Assembly (NCBI GenBank): GCA_016212795.1
Contig: JACRDT010000011.1
Span: forward strand, 1 to 55,113
Length of the DNA: 55,113 bases
Direction: 5' to 3'
Origin: Elusimicrobiota bacterium
GTDB lineage: Bacteria > Elusimicrobiota > Elusimicrobia > UBA1565 > UBA9628
Below the pieces are notes generated by a model. It was not told the origin of the DNA and did no database searches. It saw nothing but the letters and a program-made list of their open reading frames with translations. Shown here piece after piece: positions 7,415-15,324 of this stretch (the first letter of the stretch is position 1; the number at the start of each line of letters is the position of its first letter). A program made the translations under genes and the position numbers.

Positions 7415-8338
7415 CTACTCGCCTCCCTCGCGGCCTGGCCGCTTGTTGGGCTCGGGCAGGGGTGAGTGGCGATGGGGCTGAGCGCCGCAGGCGCTCCCCC
7501 CCTCATCCCTCATCGCCACCACGGCCAACCCCTGCTTGTCCGCCTGCTGGACGAAGGCGTCCTTGTCGAAGATCATGGCGGAGCCCGCCTCGATGGCGAT
7601 GGCGCCCACCTTGGCCTCGGCGAAGACCTCGAGCGACCCCATCCCGATGACGGGAAGGTCGAACCGGACGTCCTGACGGGGCTTGGCGACCTTGACGATG
7701 ACCAGCGGACGCTCGGTGCCCTGCCGGGTGAGGATCCCCCTGGCCCGCCGGACGGTCTCGTCGGTGCCTTCCATGGCCTCGACCGCGATGATGGCCCCGT
7801 CGAGGGCCGCGACGGTCTGGCCGATATCGAAGCCGGCGACGGCCTTGGCGGCGCGCCAGCCCAGCGCGATGTCGTCGCGCTGGGAGGCGTCGGGCTTGCG
7901 CCGGGTGAGGACCCCTTCCCGGGGGATGAGATGGGAGAGGAACGTCGCGGAGGACAGCAGCTCGATGCCGTCCTTGGCGAACTCGCCGGCGACTTCCTTC
8001 AGGATGGTGTCGGTCCTCTTGTCCTTCAGCCGGGCGAGGAGCTTGATGGCCCGCCAGTCGGGCTTGTAGCCCCCGAACAGCGAGGAGTGCTGGACCTTGC
8101 CCGCCATGACGGCCTGGGTCACCCCGGCCTCCTTGAAGACCTTGATGGGGAGGTCGATCTGCCCGAGCTTGAAGTACCGGATCTGGTCCACCATGCTCTC
8201 GAGGGCCCGGTCGGTCACTCCCTCGATGGCCAGGGCCACGACGGACACGTTGAGACGCCGGGCCTCCCGGGCGAAGAGCAGGGGGAAGTCCCCGGAGCCG
8301 GCGATGAGCCCGAGCTTCTTGGGGGGCTGGCCGGTCAG
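7415..8338 (-). CDS. lpxI: UDP-2,3-diacylglucosamine pyrophosphatase LpxI (DUF1009)
   Basis: The conserved N-terminus KLGLIAGSGDFPLLFAREA lies upstream of the first ATG/GTG candidates. The only suitable start is a CTG at 8338, overlapping the lpxA stop (CTGA) with GAGGAGGAGG seven bases upstream, giving 307 residues. Family blocks include VMAGKVQHSSLFG, the IGWRAAK-like ALGWRAAKAVAGFDIGQ, EAMEGTDETVRR and FDLPVIG. LpxI hydrolyses UDP-2,3-diacylglucosamine to lipid X by attack on the alpha phosphate. The family normally ends soon after GLAVVAM; here about 30 extra residues are encoded by a hairpin-rich junction sequence (about 7440-7520). Confidence 0.9.
   Translation of the reverse strand: MTGQPPKKLGLIAGSGDFPLLFAREARRLNVSVVALAIEGVTDRALESMVDQIRYFKLGQIDLPIKVFKEAGVTQAVMAGKVQHSSLFGGYKPDWRAIKLLARLKDKRTDTILKEVAGEFAKDGIELLSSATFLSHLIPREGVLTRRKPDASQRDDIALGWRAAKAVAGFDIGQTVAALDGAIIAVEAMEGTDETVRRARGILTRQGTERPLVIVKVAKPRQDVRFDLPVIGMGSLEVFAEAKVGAIAIEAGSAMIFDKDAFVQQADKQGLAVVAMRDEGGSACGAQPHRHSPLPEPNKRPGREGGE
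7440..7520. repeat. Hairpin-rich junction sequence fused to the lpxI C-terminus
   Basis: GAGCGCC and GGCGCTC pair around a GCA loop. An outer pairing of GTGGCGATG with CATCGCCAC encloses it, forming a long imperfect hairpin. It is translated as the last roughly 30 residues of LpxI and precedes the GGGAGG used by the following Gfo/Idh gene. It resembles the other GC-rich junction palindromes in layout, though its sequence is different. Confidence 0.45.
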
Positions 8339-9144
8339 ACCGTCACCTCCTCCTCGGCCAGGGCGCCGGTGGCCGGCCGCGTGATCCCGCGCTTGGAGGT
8401 CTCGATCTGGGCGATGATCTCAAGGACCTCGGGCGGCGCGCCTTCCCGTATCCGGGCGATGGCCTCCCCGGTCGTGGTGCCCGACAGGAAGAGCTCCTTG
8501 TAGGCGTTCTTGATGGCCGAGACGGTGTCCCGGTGGAGCCCGGCGCGGCGCATGCCGAGGAGGTTGAGGCCCCGGAGGGTGGCGCGGTCGCCCTGGCAGG
8601 TGCAGAAAGAGGGCATGTCCTTGCCGACCATGGCGCCCGCCCCGATCATGCAGAAGCGGCCGATGCGCGCGAACTGGTGGACGCCGGCGAACCCGCCGAC
8701 GATCGAGAAGTCGCCGACCTCGACGTGCCCCGCCAGCGCGACGCAGTTGACCAGGATGACGTTGTTGCCCACCCGGCAGTCGTGGGCGACGTGCGAGCAG
8801 GTCATGAAGAGGCAGTTGTCGCCGATGACGGTCTTGCCGCTGGCGGCGGTGCCGCGGTTGAGGGTCGCGCCCTCGCGCACCGTGCAGTTGTCGCCCATGA
8901 CGAGGAGGGTCTCCTCGCCGGCGTACTTGAGGTCCTGGGGCGGGGTCCCCACGTAGGCGCCGGGGTGGATCTTGTTGCCGCGGCCCATGCGGACGAACTC
9001 GAGCACCGCGTGGGCGCCGATCCGGCACCCGGGGCCGATGTCGGCCCGGGGGCCGACGACCGCGTAGGGCCCCACGACCGCCGACGGGTCGATCTTGGCG
9101 GTAGGGTCGATGACGGCCGTCGGATGGATGTCGGCGTTGGTCAT
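8335..9144 (-). CDS. lpxA: UDP-N-acetylglucosamine O/N-acyltransferase LpxA
   Basis: 269 residues, a left-handed beta-helix hexapeptide-repeat enzyme that puts the first 3-hydroxyacyl chain on the UDP-sugar. The repeats run from IHPTAVIDPTAKIDPSAVVGP. The active-site His121 sits in SHVAHDC (His125 of E. coli). PPQDLKY and GGFAGVHQF are also present. The C-terminal helical domain (LLGMRRAGLHRDTVSAIKNAY) is intact. The start overlaps the fabZ stop (ATGA). If the neighbouring Gfo/Idh enzyme makes an aminated sugar, this LpxA would be expected to accept an amine. Confidence 0.95.
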   Translation of the reverse strand: MTNADIHPTAVIDPTAKIDPSAVVGPYAVVGPRADIGPGCRIGAHAVLEFVRMGRGNKIHPGAYVGTPPQDLKYAGEETLLVMGDNCTVREGATLNRGTAASGKTVIGDNCLFMTCSHVAHDCRVGNNVILVNCVALAGHVEVGDFSIVGGFAGVHQFARIGRFCMIGAGAMVGKDMPSFCTCQGDRATLRGLNLLGMRRAGLHRDTVSAIKNAYKELFLSGTTTGEAIARIREGAPPEVLEIIAQIETSKRGITRPATGALAEEEVTV

Positions 9145-9650
9145 GCGTCCTCCCGGGGCTTGTTCACCAGGGCGAAGGACATCTCCCCTTCCGCGACGAG
9201 CTTGCCTTCGACGTAGGCTTCCCCGCGGAACTTGCCGACGCGGCCGAGTCGGAGGACCTCGACGTGGAGCTTGAGGACCGACCCCGGCAGGACCGGGGCG
9301 CGGAACTTGGCCTCGTCGATGCCCATGAAGTACGCGATCTTGCCCGCGTGCTGCGGGGAGGCCTTGGAGAGCAGCATCGCGCAGGCGGTCTGGGCCAGGG
9401 CCTCGATGATGAGGACCCCCGGCATGATGGGCTGCTCAGGGAAATGGCCGGCGAAGAAGGGTTCGTTGACCGTGACGCACTTCGTCCCCACGGCCTTCTT
9501 GTCCTCCTCGGTGACCTCGACCTTGTCGACCAGGAGGAACGGGTAGCGGTGCGGGATGGCCTTGCGGATGGCGGCGATGTCCAGCATCCGAGCCCCTCCC
9601 GCGGGGGGGCTCGGAAGCGGGGGGGTAGATGCCGTGTCGTTTGTCGTCAT
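9141..9650 (-). CDS. fabZ: 3-hydroxyacyl-ACP dehydratase FabZ with repeat-encoded N-terminus
   Basis: Hot-dog fold dehydratase. Core blocks are IPHRYPFLLVDKV, the catalytic His69 in FFAGHFPEQPIMPG and Glu83 in LIIEALAQ, then FRAPVLPGS. The ATG at 9650 overlaps the lpxC stop (ATGA) and has a strong GGAGGT, giving 169 residues. The first 21 residues (MTTNDTASTPPLP...) are encoded by a palindromic junction element. A second start at 9587 (MLDIAAI, preceded by GGGAGGGG) gives 148 residues, the usual family length. Both starts may be used. FabZ supplies fatty acid synthesis and limits 3-hydroxyacyl-ACP, which competes with lipid A synthesis, hence its place between lpxC and lpxA. Confidence 0.93.
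   Translation of the reverse strand: MTTNDTASTPPLPSPPAGGARMLDIAAIRKAIPHRYPFLLVDKVEVTEEDKKAVGTKCVTVNEPFFAGHFPEQPIMPGVLIIEALAQTACAMLLSKASPQHAGKIAYFMGIDEAKFRAPVLPGSVLKLHVEVLRLGRVGKFRGEAYVEGKLVAEGEMSFALVNKPREDA
9588..9650 (-). repeat. GC-rich palindromic junction element (copy at lpxC/fabZ)
   Basis: CCGAGCCCCTCCC (9588-9600) pairs with GGGGGGGCTCGG (9603-9614). The minus-strand order is ATG, then ACGGCATCTACCCCCC, the palindrome, then the next ATG, parallel to the copies at 5151 and 37100. It is in frame with fabZ and contains its second Shine-Dalgarno. Confidence 0.6.
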
Positions 9651-10531
9651 CAGACCTCCACCGCCGGGACCCGCCCCCTGGGTTTGCGCATGGTCTTGGC
9701 CGCCTCGCAGAGCCTCTTGGCGAACTCGATGTTGTGGCTGTGGCCGAGGCACTGGGTCTCGATGCGCATGTTGAAGAGCGGCCGGCCGGTCAGGGAGAGG
9801 TCGCCGACGAGGTCCATGACCTTGTGCCGGACGAACTCGTCGGGGAAGCGCAGCCCTTCCGCGTTCGTCATGAACTTGTCCTTGGCGATGACGATGGCGT
9901 TGTCCAGCGAACCCCCCTGGGCCAGCCCCTGGGACCGGAGGTAGGCGACCTCGTGCTCGAAACAGAAGGTGCGGCTGCGGGCGAGCTCGGCGATGTAGGA
10001 GTCCCGGTCGATGCGCACCGTGATGGAGGACTTGGGCAGCATCGGGTGGTCATGGAGCAGGGTCGCCTGGACCTCGAAGCCCTGGGCCGGGACGGCGCGG
10101 TACCTGGCCTTGCCGTCCTCGTAGCGCACCTCGCGGTCGAAGTGCAGCACCCGCTTGGGGGCGTCGAGGGCCTGGATGCCGGCCTCGAGCAGGGCCTTCA
10201 CGTACGGCATGGACGAGCCGTCCATGATGGGGGGCTCGTTGGCCGAGACCAGGATGTCGATGTTGTCCACCCCCAGGCCCGTGAGGGCCGAGAGGACGTG
10301 CTCGACCGTGTGCACCTTGGCCTCGTTGAGGCCCAGGTTGGTCCCGCGGACCGTGGTGACCACGAAGTTGAGCCTGGCCGGGATCATGGGGGTGCCGACG
10401 AGGTCGGTCCGGAAGAACCGGATGCCCACGTTGGCGGGTGCCGGCCTAAACGCTATGGTCGAGGCGTTGCCGGTATGCAGGCCGATCCCGCTCAGCGACG
10501 TCTCTTTCTTGATGGTGGTCTGGGTGTCCAT
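9650..10531 (-). CDS. lpxC: UDP-3-O-acyl-N-acetylglucosamine deacetylase LpxC
   Basis: 293 residues, zinc amidase performing the committed step of lipid A synthesis. Zinc ligands are His78 (VHTVEHVLSAL, with catalytic Glu77), His236 and Asp240 (VRHKVMDLVGDL). The general acid/base His is in GHSHN near 264-266. The N-terminal SLSGIGLHTGN and the LDNAIV block are conserved. Unlike some related lineages, LpxC and FabZ are not fused, but they overlap by ATGA. The gene begins one base after the lpxD stop, so the lpxD-lpxC-fabZ-lpxA order is translationally coupled. Confidence 0.96.
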   Translation of the reverse strand: MDTQTTIKKETSLSGIGLHTGNASTIAFRPAPANVGIRFFRTDLVGTPMIPARLNFVVTTVRGTNLGLNEAKVHTVEHVLSALTGLGVDNIDILVSANEPPIMDGSSMPYVKALLEAGIQALDAPKRVLHFDREVRYEDGKARYRAVPAQGFEVQATLLHDHPMLPKSSITVRIDRDSYIAELARSRTFCFEHEVAYLRSQGLAQGGSLDNAIVIAKDKFMTNAEGLRFPDEFVRHKVMDLVGDLSLTGRPLFNMRIETQCLGHSHNIEFAKRLCEAAKTMRKPRGRVPAVEV

Positions 10532-10532
10532 G

Positions 10533-11591
10533 TCAACCCTCCGGGACCTTCGTAGGGGATTCCGTCAGCCCGAGTTTCTTCTTGATCTCCCGGAGGCTTT
10601 CGAACATCTCCGGGAGCCGGCCGAACAGGGCCTGGAGCTTCATGGCCTCGCGGTGGGGACGCGAGGGGATGCCGAAGTGGATCTCCCCCTTGGCGATGTC
10701 GCGCATGACGCCCGTCTTGGCCGTGACGATGGCGCCGTCGCCGAGCTTGATGTGCCCCACCAGGCCTGCCTGGCCGGCCAGGACGACCCGGTCGCCCAGG
10801 GTCGTCGAGCCCGAGACGCCTGTCTGGGCGACGATGAGGCAGTCCGTCCCGGTCTTCACGTTGTGCCCGAGTTGGACCAGGTTGTCGACCTTGGTCCCCG
10901 CGCCGATCACCGTGGCCCCCACGGTCGCGCGGTCGATGGTGGCGTTGGCGCCGATCTCCACGTCGTCGCCGATCACGACGTTGCCGATCTGGGGGATCTT
11001 GCGGTGCCGGCCGGTCTTCTTGTCCGTGGAGAAGCCGTAGCCGTCCCCCCCGACCACGGCCCCGGGCTGGACGATCACCCGGTCGCCGACGACGCAGTCC
11101 TCGCGGATGACCACGCGGGGGTGGAGCAGGCAGCGCCGTCCGATGCGGACGTTCTCGCCGATGTAGCACTGGGCGCCGATGACCGTGCCTTCGGCGACCA
11201 GCACCCCACGCTCCACCACGGAGAAGGGGCCGACGCTGACCCCGGGGCCGAGTCTGGCCTGGTAGTGGATGCAGGCCTTGGTGTCGATGACGGGCGGGGG
11301 CTTGGGCCGGTCCTCGCTGATGAGCCAGAGGACCTGGGAGAAGGCGTATTGGGGATCCTCGACGTAGATGCGGTTCTTCGCCTTGCCCGGCGCGCCCTTG
11401 GCGGCGGGCGGCAGGAGGAGGCAGCCGGCGTTGGACGCCTGGGCTTGCGCGGCGTATTTCGGGTTGCCCAAAAACGAGATGTCCTCGGGCCCCGCCTCCT
11501 GGAGGCCCGCGGCGCCCGTGATGACGTGGGAGCCCGTGCCCTCCAGTGTGCCTTGGACCAGTTCCGATATCTCAGCTAGGGTCTTGCGCAT
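10533..11591 (-). CDS. lpxD: UDP-3-O-acylglucosamine N-acyltransferase LpxD
   Basis: 352 residues. The N-terminal uridine-binding domain (residues 1-100, with EDISFLGNPKY) is followed by a hexapeptide-repeat beta-helix. The catalytic His243 lies in LVQLGHNVKTG, and GGDGYGF and IDRATVGAT are conserved. A C-terminal helix closes the protein. It adds the second acyl chain to the product of LpxC. It lies 34 bases after ompH, as in many diderms. Confidence 0.95.
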   Translation of the reverse strand: MRKTLAEISELVQGTLEGTGSHVITGAAGLQEAGPEDISFLGNPKYAAQAQASNAGCLLLPPAAKGAPGKAKNRIYVEDPQYAFSQVLWLISEDRPKPPPVIDTKACIHYQARLGPGVSVGPFSVVERGVLVAEGTVIGAQCYIGENVRIGRRCLLHPRVVIREDCVVGDRVIVQPGAVVGGDGYGFSTDKKTGRHRKIPQIGNVVIGDDVEIGANATIDRATVGATVIGAGTKVDNLVQLGHNVKTGTDCLIVAQTGVSGSTTLGDRVVLAGQAGLVGHIKLGDGAIVTAKTGVMRDIAKGEIHFGIPSRPHREAMKLQALFGRLPEMFESLREIKKKLGLTESPTKVPEG

Positions 11592-11625
11592 AATATGCCG
11601 CCGGTCAGGCGTTCTCCTCCATGGA

Positions 11626-12477
11626 TCAGCCGCCCCTCAAGGACTGGAGCACCTTCTCCGTGAGGTCCACGGCATCCTGGCCGTAGAGGATGCCGGTCTT
11701 GTCGACCACCACGCTGATTCCCTCCCGGCGGGCGACGTCCTGCACGGCGCGGTGTATCTTGCCCAGCAAGAGGTCCGTCTTGCGGCTCTCGAGCTCCAGC
11801 AGATTCTTCTCGGCCGAGGCCTGGACGGCCTTGAACTCCTCTTCCTTCTGGGCCAGGTCGGCGGTCTTGCGTGAGAGCTTCTCGTCCACCTCGGCCAGGG
11901 CCAGGAGCTCGGCGGGCGGGGCGGCGTCGGCCGTCGGCGGCTGGCTGGCGCTGGGAGAGGAGACGGCCAGGGAGGGCGTCGGGGGCTGGGCTTTTTCGTC
12001 GGCGGGGGGGGCCGCGATGGTGCCCGTGGATGCATAGAAGCCCGGGAGTTGGAGGAGGCCTTTAGGCGCCGAGGCCAGGGGGCGCCCCCCGAGGGCGGCC
12101 GCCGTGGAGGCCGGCGCCGCCGGCGGAGGTGCCGCTGGCGCCGTCGGGCTGGAAACCGGGACTTCCGGGGGGGCGGCGGCGGCGATGGCCTTGGCCAGGG
12201 TCTCGCGTTCGGCCTTGAGCTTGGAGATCTCGGACCGCAGTCGCAGCAGTTCGGCCTTGCGGATGTTGAGTTGGTCCTCGGCCTGGCGCACCGCGTCCTC
12301 GAAGGACTCCCTGGCCCGGCCGGTTTCAGGATAGAGCTTGAAAACCCTGGCCATATCCACAAAGCCGACCGAGCCCCGTTGGCCTCGGTTTTCTTCGAGG
12401 GATAGTTCAAGGGCCCAAGTCGGCAGCGAGAGAGCCGCCAGTGATGTCAGAAGGATAACGCAGGTCTTTCGCGTCAT
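11626..12477 (-). CDS. ompH: OmpH/Skp-like periplasmic chaperone with Pro/Ala linker
   Basis: 283 residues with a signal peptide (CVILLTSLAALSLPTWA). VGFVDMARVFKLYPETGRA matches the start of the OmpH/Skp family. A first coiled-coil arm (about 55-95) is followed by a Pro/Ala/Ser-rich stretch (about 97-190), and a second arm (LAEVDEKLSRKTADLAQKEEE) leads to the conserved C-terminal strand ISVVVDKTGILYG. Normal Skp is about 160 residues with the two arms joined directly, so here a disordered insert of roughly 90 residues sits at the tentacle tips. It lies between bamA and lpxD, the usual context for an outer-membrane chaperone. No clear Shine-Dalgarno precedes the ATG. Confidence 0.85.
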   Translation of the reverse strand: MTRKTCVILLTSLAALSLPTWALELSLEENRGQRGSVGFVDMARVFKLYPETGRARESFEDAVRQAEDQLNIRKAELLRLRSEISKLKAERETLAKAIAAAAPPEVPVSSPTAPAAPPPAAPASTAAALGGRPLASAPKGLLQLPGFYASTGTIAAPPADEKAQPPTPSLAVSSPSASQPPTADAAPPAELLALAEVDEKLSRKTADLAQKEEEFKAVQASAEKNLLELESRKTDLLLGKIHRAVQDVARREGISVVVDKTGILYGQDAVDLTEKVLQSLRGG

Positions 12478-12552
12478 CTAGGAAGGGATATTCTACAAAA
12501 AACGGAGGGGGTCCGGACGCCATCCTATGAAAGAAAAGATAATACTAGGGGG

Positions 12553-15324
12553 TCAGAAAAGGTTGCCGATGCCGAAGTTGATCTGGTAGAGCTTCTCGCC
12601 CGGCTTGTGGTTGAAGCCGTACCCGTAGTCGAGGCGGATGGGGAAGGCCGGGGTCACGAACCGGATGCCCGCCCCCACGTTGGTCTTGATCTCGTTGAGC
12701 GCGGGACCGACCCTGAGGCGGACGTCCTTGGTGTTGTACCAGGTGTTGCCGGCGTCGAAGAAGAAGACGAGCTTGACGATGGATTTGCGCTTCTCCCGGG
12801 CCAGGGGGAAGCCGAACTCGATGTTGAACACCTCGCGCACGCGGCCCCCCTGAGGGGCCCCCGCCTCGCCGTCCGGGGAGTAGCCGCGCAGCGAGTCCTG
12901 GCCGCCGATGAAGAACCGCTCGTCGATGGGCACGTACTTGGTCGGCCCGAACTGGGTGACGTAGGTCAGGCGGTTGTAGAAGCTGAGCACGAAGGGCCAT
13001 TCCTCGATGGAGAAGAGGCGGTAGTGCGACGCGTTGTAGAGCGTGGGGTTGAAGAGGTGGACGTCGCCGCCGAAGGGCCCGCCGGTCATGTTCAGGGACA
13101 GGGCGTGGCGGCTGCCCCTGGCCGGGTCCCAGTAGTTGTCGCGGGTCTCGCGCGCGAACGAGATCCCCCCGCCGGAGTTCACGTAGGAGCCTTCGCCGAT
13201 GAACCCCCGGAAGCGCGAGTCGATGTTCGAGTAGGTGACCTGCTTGTAGCCGTAGGTCAGGGTGAGGATGTAGCGGCCGTCCTTGAAGCGGGGGCCGACG
13301 TTCACGCTCCCGCCCATCTGCTTGCGGACGTAGGCGTTGGAGACGACGGAGAACGGCATGACCCGGCGGGTGTTGAACAGGTCGATGCCGAGGCTCGTGG
13401 GCTTGTTGAGGATCCAGGGGGTCCACCAGCTGATGGAGTAGTCGTTGACCCGCCCGCCGAACTGCCATTGGACGTTGGTTCGCTGGGCCCGGCCGAAGAG
13501 GTTGAGGTGGGAGAGGGAGAGGGTCCCGATGAGGCCGTCCGTGGAGGAGTAGGCCATGCCGGCGGTCAGGAGCCCGGGCTTGCCTTCCTGGATGTCGAAG
13601 ATCATGCCCACCTTCTCGGGGTCGGTCGGGCTCTCCTGGAAGTCCACCCCCACGTCGTCGATGAACCCCAGGTTGAGGATGCGCTCGCGGCTGGCCATCA
13701 CCTTGCTGCGCGCGAATGCCTCGCCGGGCTTGACCAGTATCTCGCGGGCGATGACGTGGCGCTTGGTGGCTTTGTAGCCCTCGATGTCGACGTAGTCGAC
13801 GTAGATGATGTTGCCCTCGGCGATCTGGTACTCGACGTCCATGAAGCCCGTCGCGGGGTTGAGGGTCTTCCTGGGCGTGACCCGCATCTTGAGGCGCCCC
13901 ACCTCCGCGTAGGCTTCCTGGATGTTGCGCACGGTCTCCTCGTAGCGCTCGTGGTCGAAGACCTTGCCCTTGCGGTAGTCGAGGCCGCGGACGAGCTGGG
14001 TGGAGGTGTAGATGATGTTGCCGGAGAAGGTGGAGTCGCCGAACTTGTAGGCGCGGCCCTCGGTGAGGGGGTACTTGATGAAGATCTTGGTCTGGTCGTC
14101 GGAGTAGGTGACGGTCGGGGTCGCGACCACCACGTCGAGGTACCCGTACTTGAGGTAGAACTTCTCGATCTTCTTGATGTCCTCGGGGATCTCGCTCTCG
14201 GCGAAGGTCTTCTTGCGCTTGTTGCGCAGTTGCTTGAGGATCTTCCTCGGCTTGAAGTCGTGGATGCCGTCGAGTGTGACCAGCTCGATGCGCGAGCGCG
14301 GGCCCTCGTCGAGCAGGAAGACGATGTCCTCGTGCCAGGTCGCGGTGTCGGGCTCCCGGCGGAAGGACGCCTTGGCGGCCAGGAACCCCTTCTCGCGGTA
14401 CTTCTCGATGATCTTGTCGACGTCCTCCCGGAGCTTGACCTCGTCGAGCGGGTCCTGGGACTTCAGGGATAGGACGTCGCTGAGGGTCCCCTTGGACACC
14501 TTCTTGTTGCCCTGGAATTTGATCTTCTTGATGAGGGGCTTCTCCTCGACGATGAAGGTCAGCTTCACCGTGGTGGAGGCTCCGGCGACGGAGACGAGGT
14601 TGGCGGGGACGGGGCGGCCCGTGGGCGCGAGGTCCACCGCCACCCGGGCGAAGCTCCCCAGGGCGTAGATGTTCTGCCGGTCGCGGTCCATGTCCGGCCG
14701 GTCGTAGAGGTCGCCTTTGCGGACCTTGATGGCCGCTTTGACGGCGCTGGGCTTGATGTTGCGGGTGCCCTTGACCTCGAAGTCGCCGACGACCCAGGGG
14801 GGAGGGATGTCGCCCGCGCTGTCGTTCAGCAGCTGGGCCGCGGTCTGGGACGAGACCGGCAGCACCGGCGACGGCGCGGGGGCCGTGGAGACGCTCGTCG
14901 TCGCCGCCCCCGTAGAGGCCGCGGGGGGTTGGGCGGGGGAGGGCCCCTCCACGACGGGGTAGGTGAGGGAGACGCGCAGCCGCCCCTGGCCGTAGGACAG
15001 GGAGGGCGCGCGGACGGAGACCGGCGGCTGGCCGTGCTCGGAATAGAACCGCTCGATGCGCAGGATGTCCGCCATGATGTCCTTCTCGGAGAAGGGCTGC
15101 CCGGGGCGGTTGCGCAGGGTCAAGACGACCTCCTGCGGGTCGACGGCCTTGGCGCCGTCCAGGGTCACCGCCGCCACCCGGATGGTCGCGGTGGCCGTCG
15201 ACGGGCTGGGGGCTTGCGCTTGTCCCGCGGGCGGGGACGCCGAAGGAGCGGGCGCGGCGAAGGCGCTTGCGGCGGTCCAGGAGAGTGCCGCCCAGGCCAG
15301 GGCGAGGGAAAGGACGTGTCGCAC
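12553..15324 (-). CDS. bamA: Outer-membrane assembly factor BamA with six POTRA-like domains
   Basis: A GTG at 15324 overlaps the stop of the inositol-phosphate synthase gene (TAGTG) and opens 923 residues with a signal peptide (LSLALAWAALSWTAASAFA). A first POTRA-like unit (about 45-125) is followed by a Pro/Ala/Thr linker. Five more POTRA units follow, beginning near WVVGDFEVKGTRNI, LIKKIKFQGNKKV, IELVTLDGIHDF, YKFGDSTFSGNI and VDYVDIEGYKAT. The C-terminal 16-strand barrel has the loop-6 motif DSLRGYSPDGEAG and ends in an aromatic residue (NLF). BamA folds and inserts outer-membrane proteins. Most BamA proteins have five POTRAs. Its coupling to an inositol gene is unusual. Confidence 0.92.
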   Translation of the reverse strand: MRHVLSLALAWAALSWTAASAFAAPAPSASPPAGQAQAPSPSTATATIRVAAVTLDGAKAVDPQEVVLTLRNRPGQPFSEKDIMADILRIERFYSEHGQPPVSVRAPSLSYGQGRLRVSLTYPVVEGPSPAQPPAASTGAATTSVSTAPAPSPVLPVSSQTAAQLLNDSAGDIPPPWVVGDFEVKGTRNIKPSAVKAAIKVRKGDLYDRPDMDRDRQNIYALGSFARVAVDLAPTGRPVPANLVSVAGASTTVKLTFIVEEKPLIKKIKFQGNKKVSKGTLSDVLSLKSQDPLDEVKLREDVDKIIEKYREKGFLAAKASFRREPDTATWHEDIVFLLDEGPRSRIELVTLDGIHDFKPRKILKQLRNKRKKTFAESEIPEDIKKIEKFYLKYGYLDVVVATPTVTYSDDQTKIFIKYPLTEGRAYKFGDSTFSGNIIYTSTQLVRGLDYRKGKVFDHERYEETVRNIQEAYAEVGRLKMRVTPRKTLNPATGFMDVEYQIAEGNIIYVDYVDIEGYKATKRHVIAREILVKPGEAFARSKVMASRERILNLGFIDDVGVDFQESPTDPEKVGMIFDIQEGKPGLLTAGMAYSSTDGLIGTLSLSHLNLFGRAQRTNVQWQFGGRVNDYSISWWTPWILNKPTSLGIDLFNTRRVMPFSVVSNAYVRKQMGGSVNVGPRFKDGRYILTLTYGYKQVTYSNIDSRFRGFIGEGSYVNSGGGISFARETRDNYWDPARGSRHALSLNMTGGPFGGDVHLFNPTLYNASHYRLFSIEEWPFVLSFYNRLTYVTQFGPTKYVPIDERFFIGGQDSLRGYSPDGEAGAPQGGRVREVFNIEFGFPLAREKRKSIVKLVFFFDAGNTWYNTKDVRLRVGPALNEIKTNVGAGIRFVTPAFPIRLDYGYGFNHKPGEKLYQINFGIGNLF

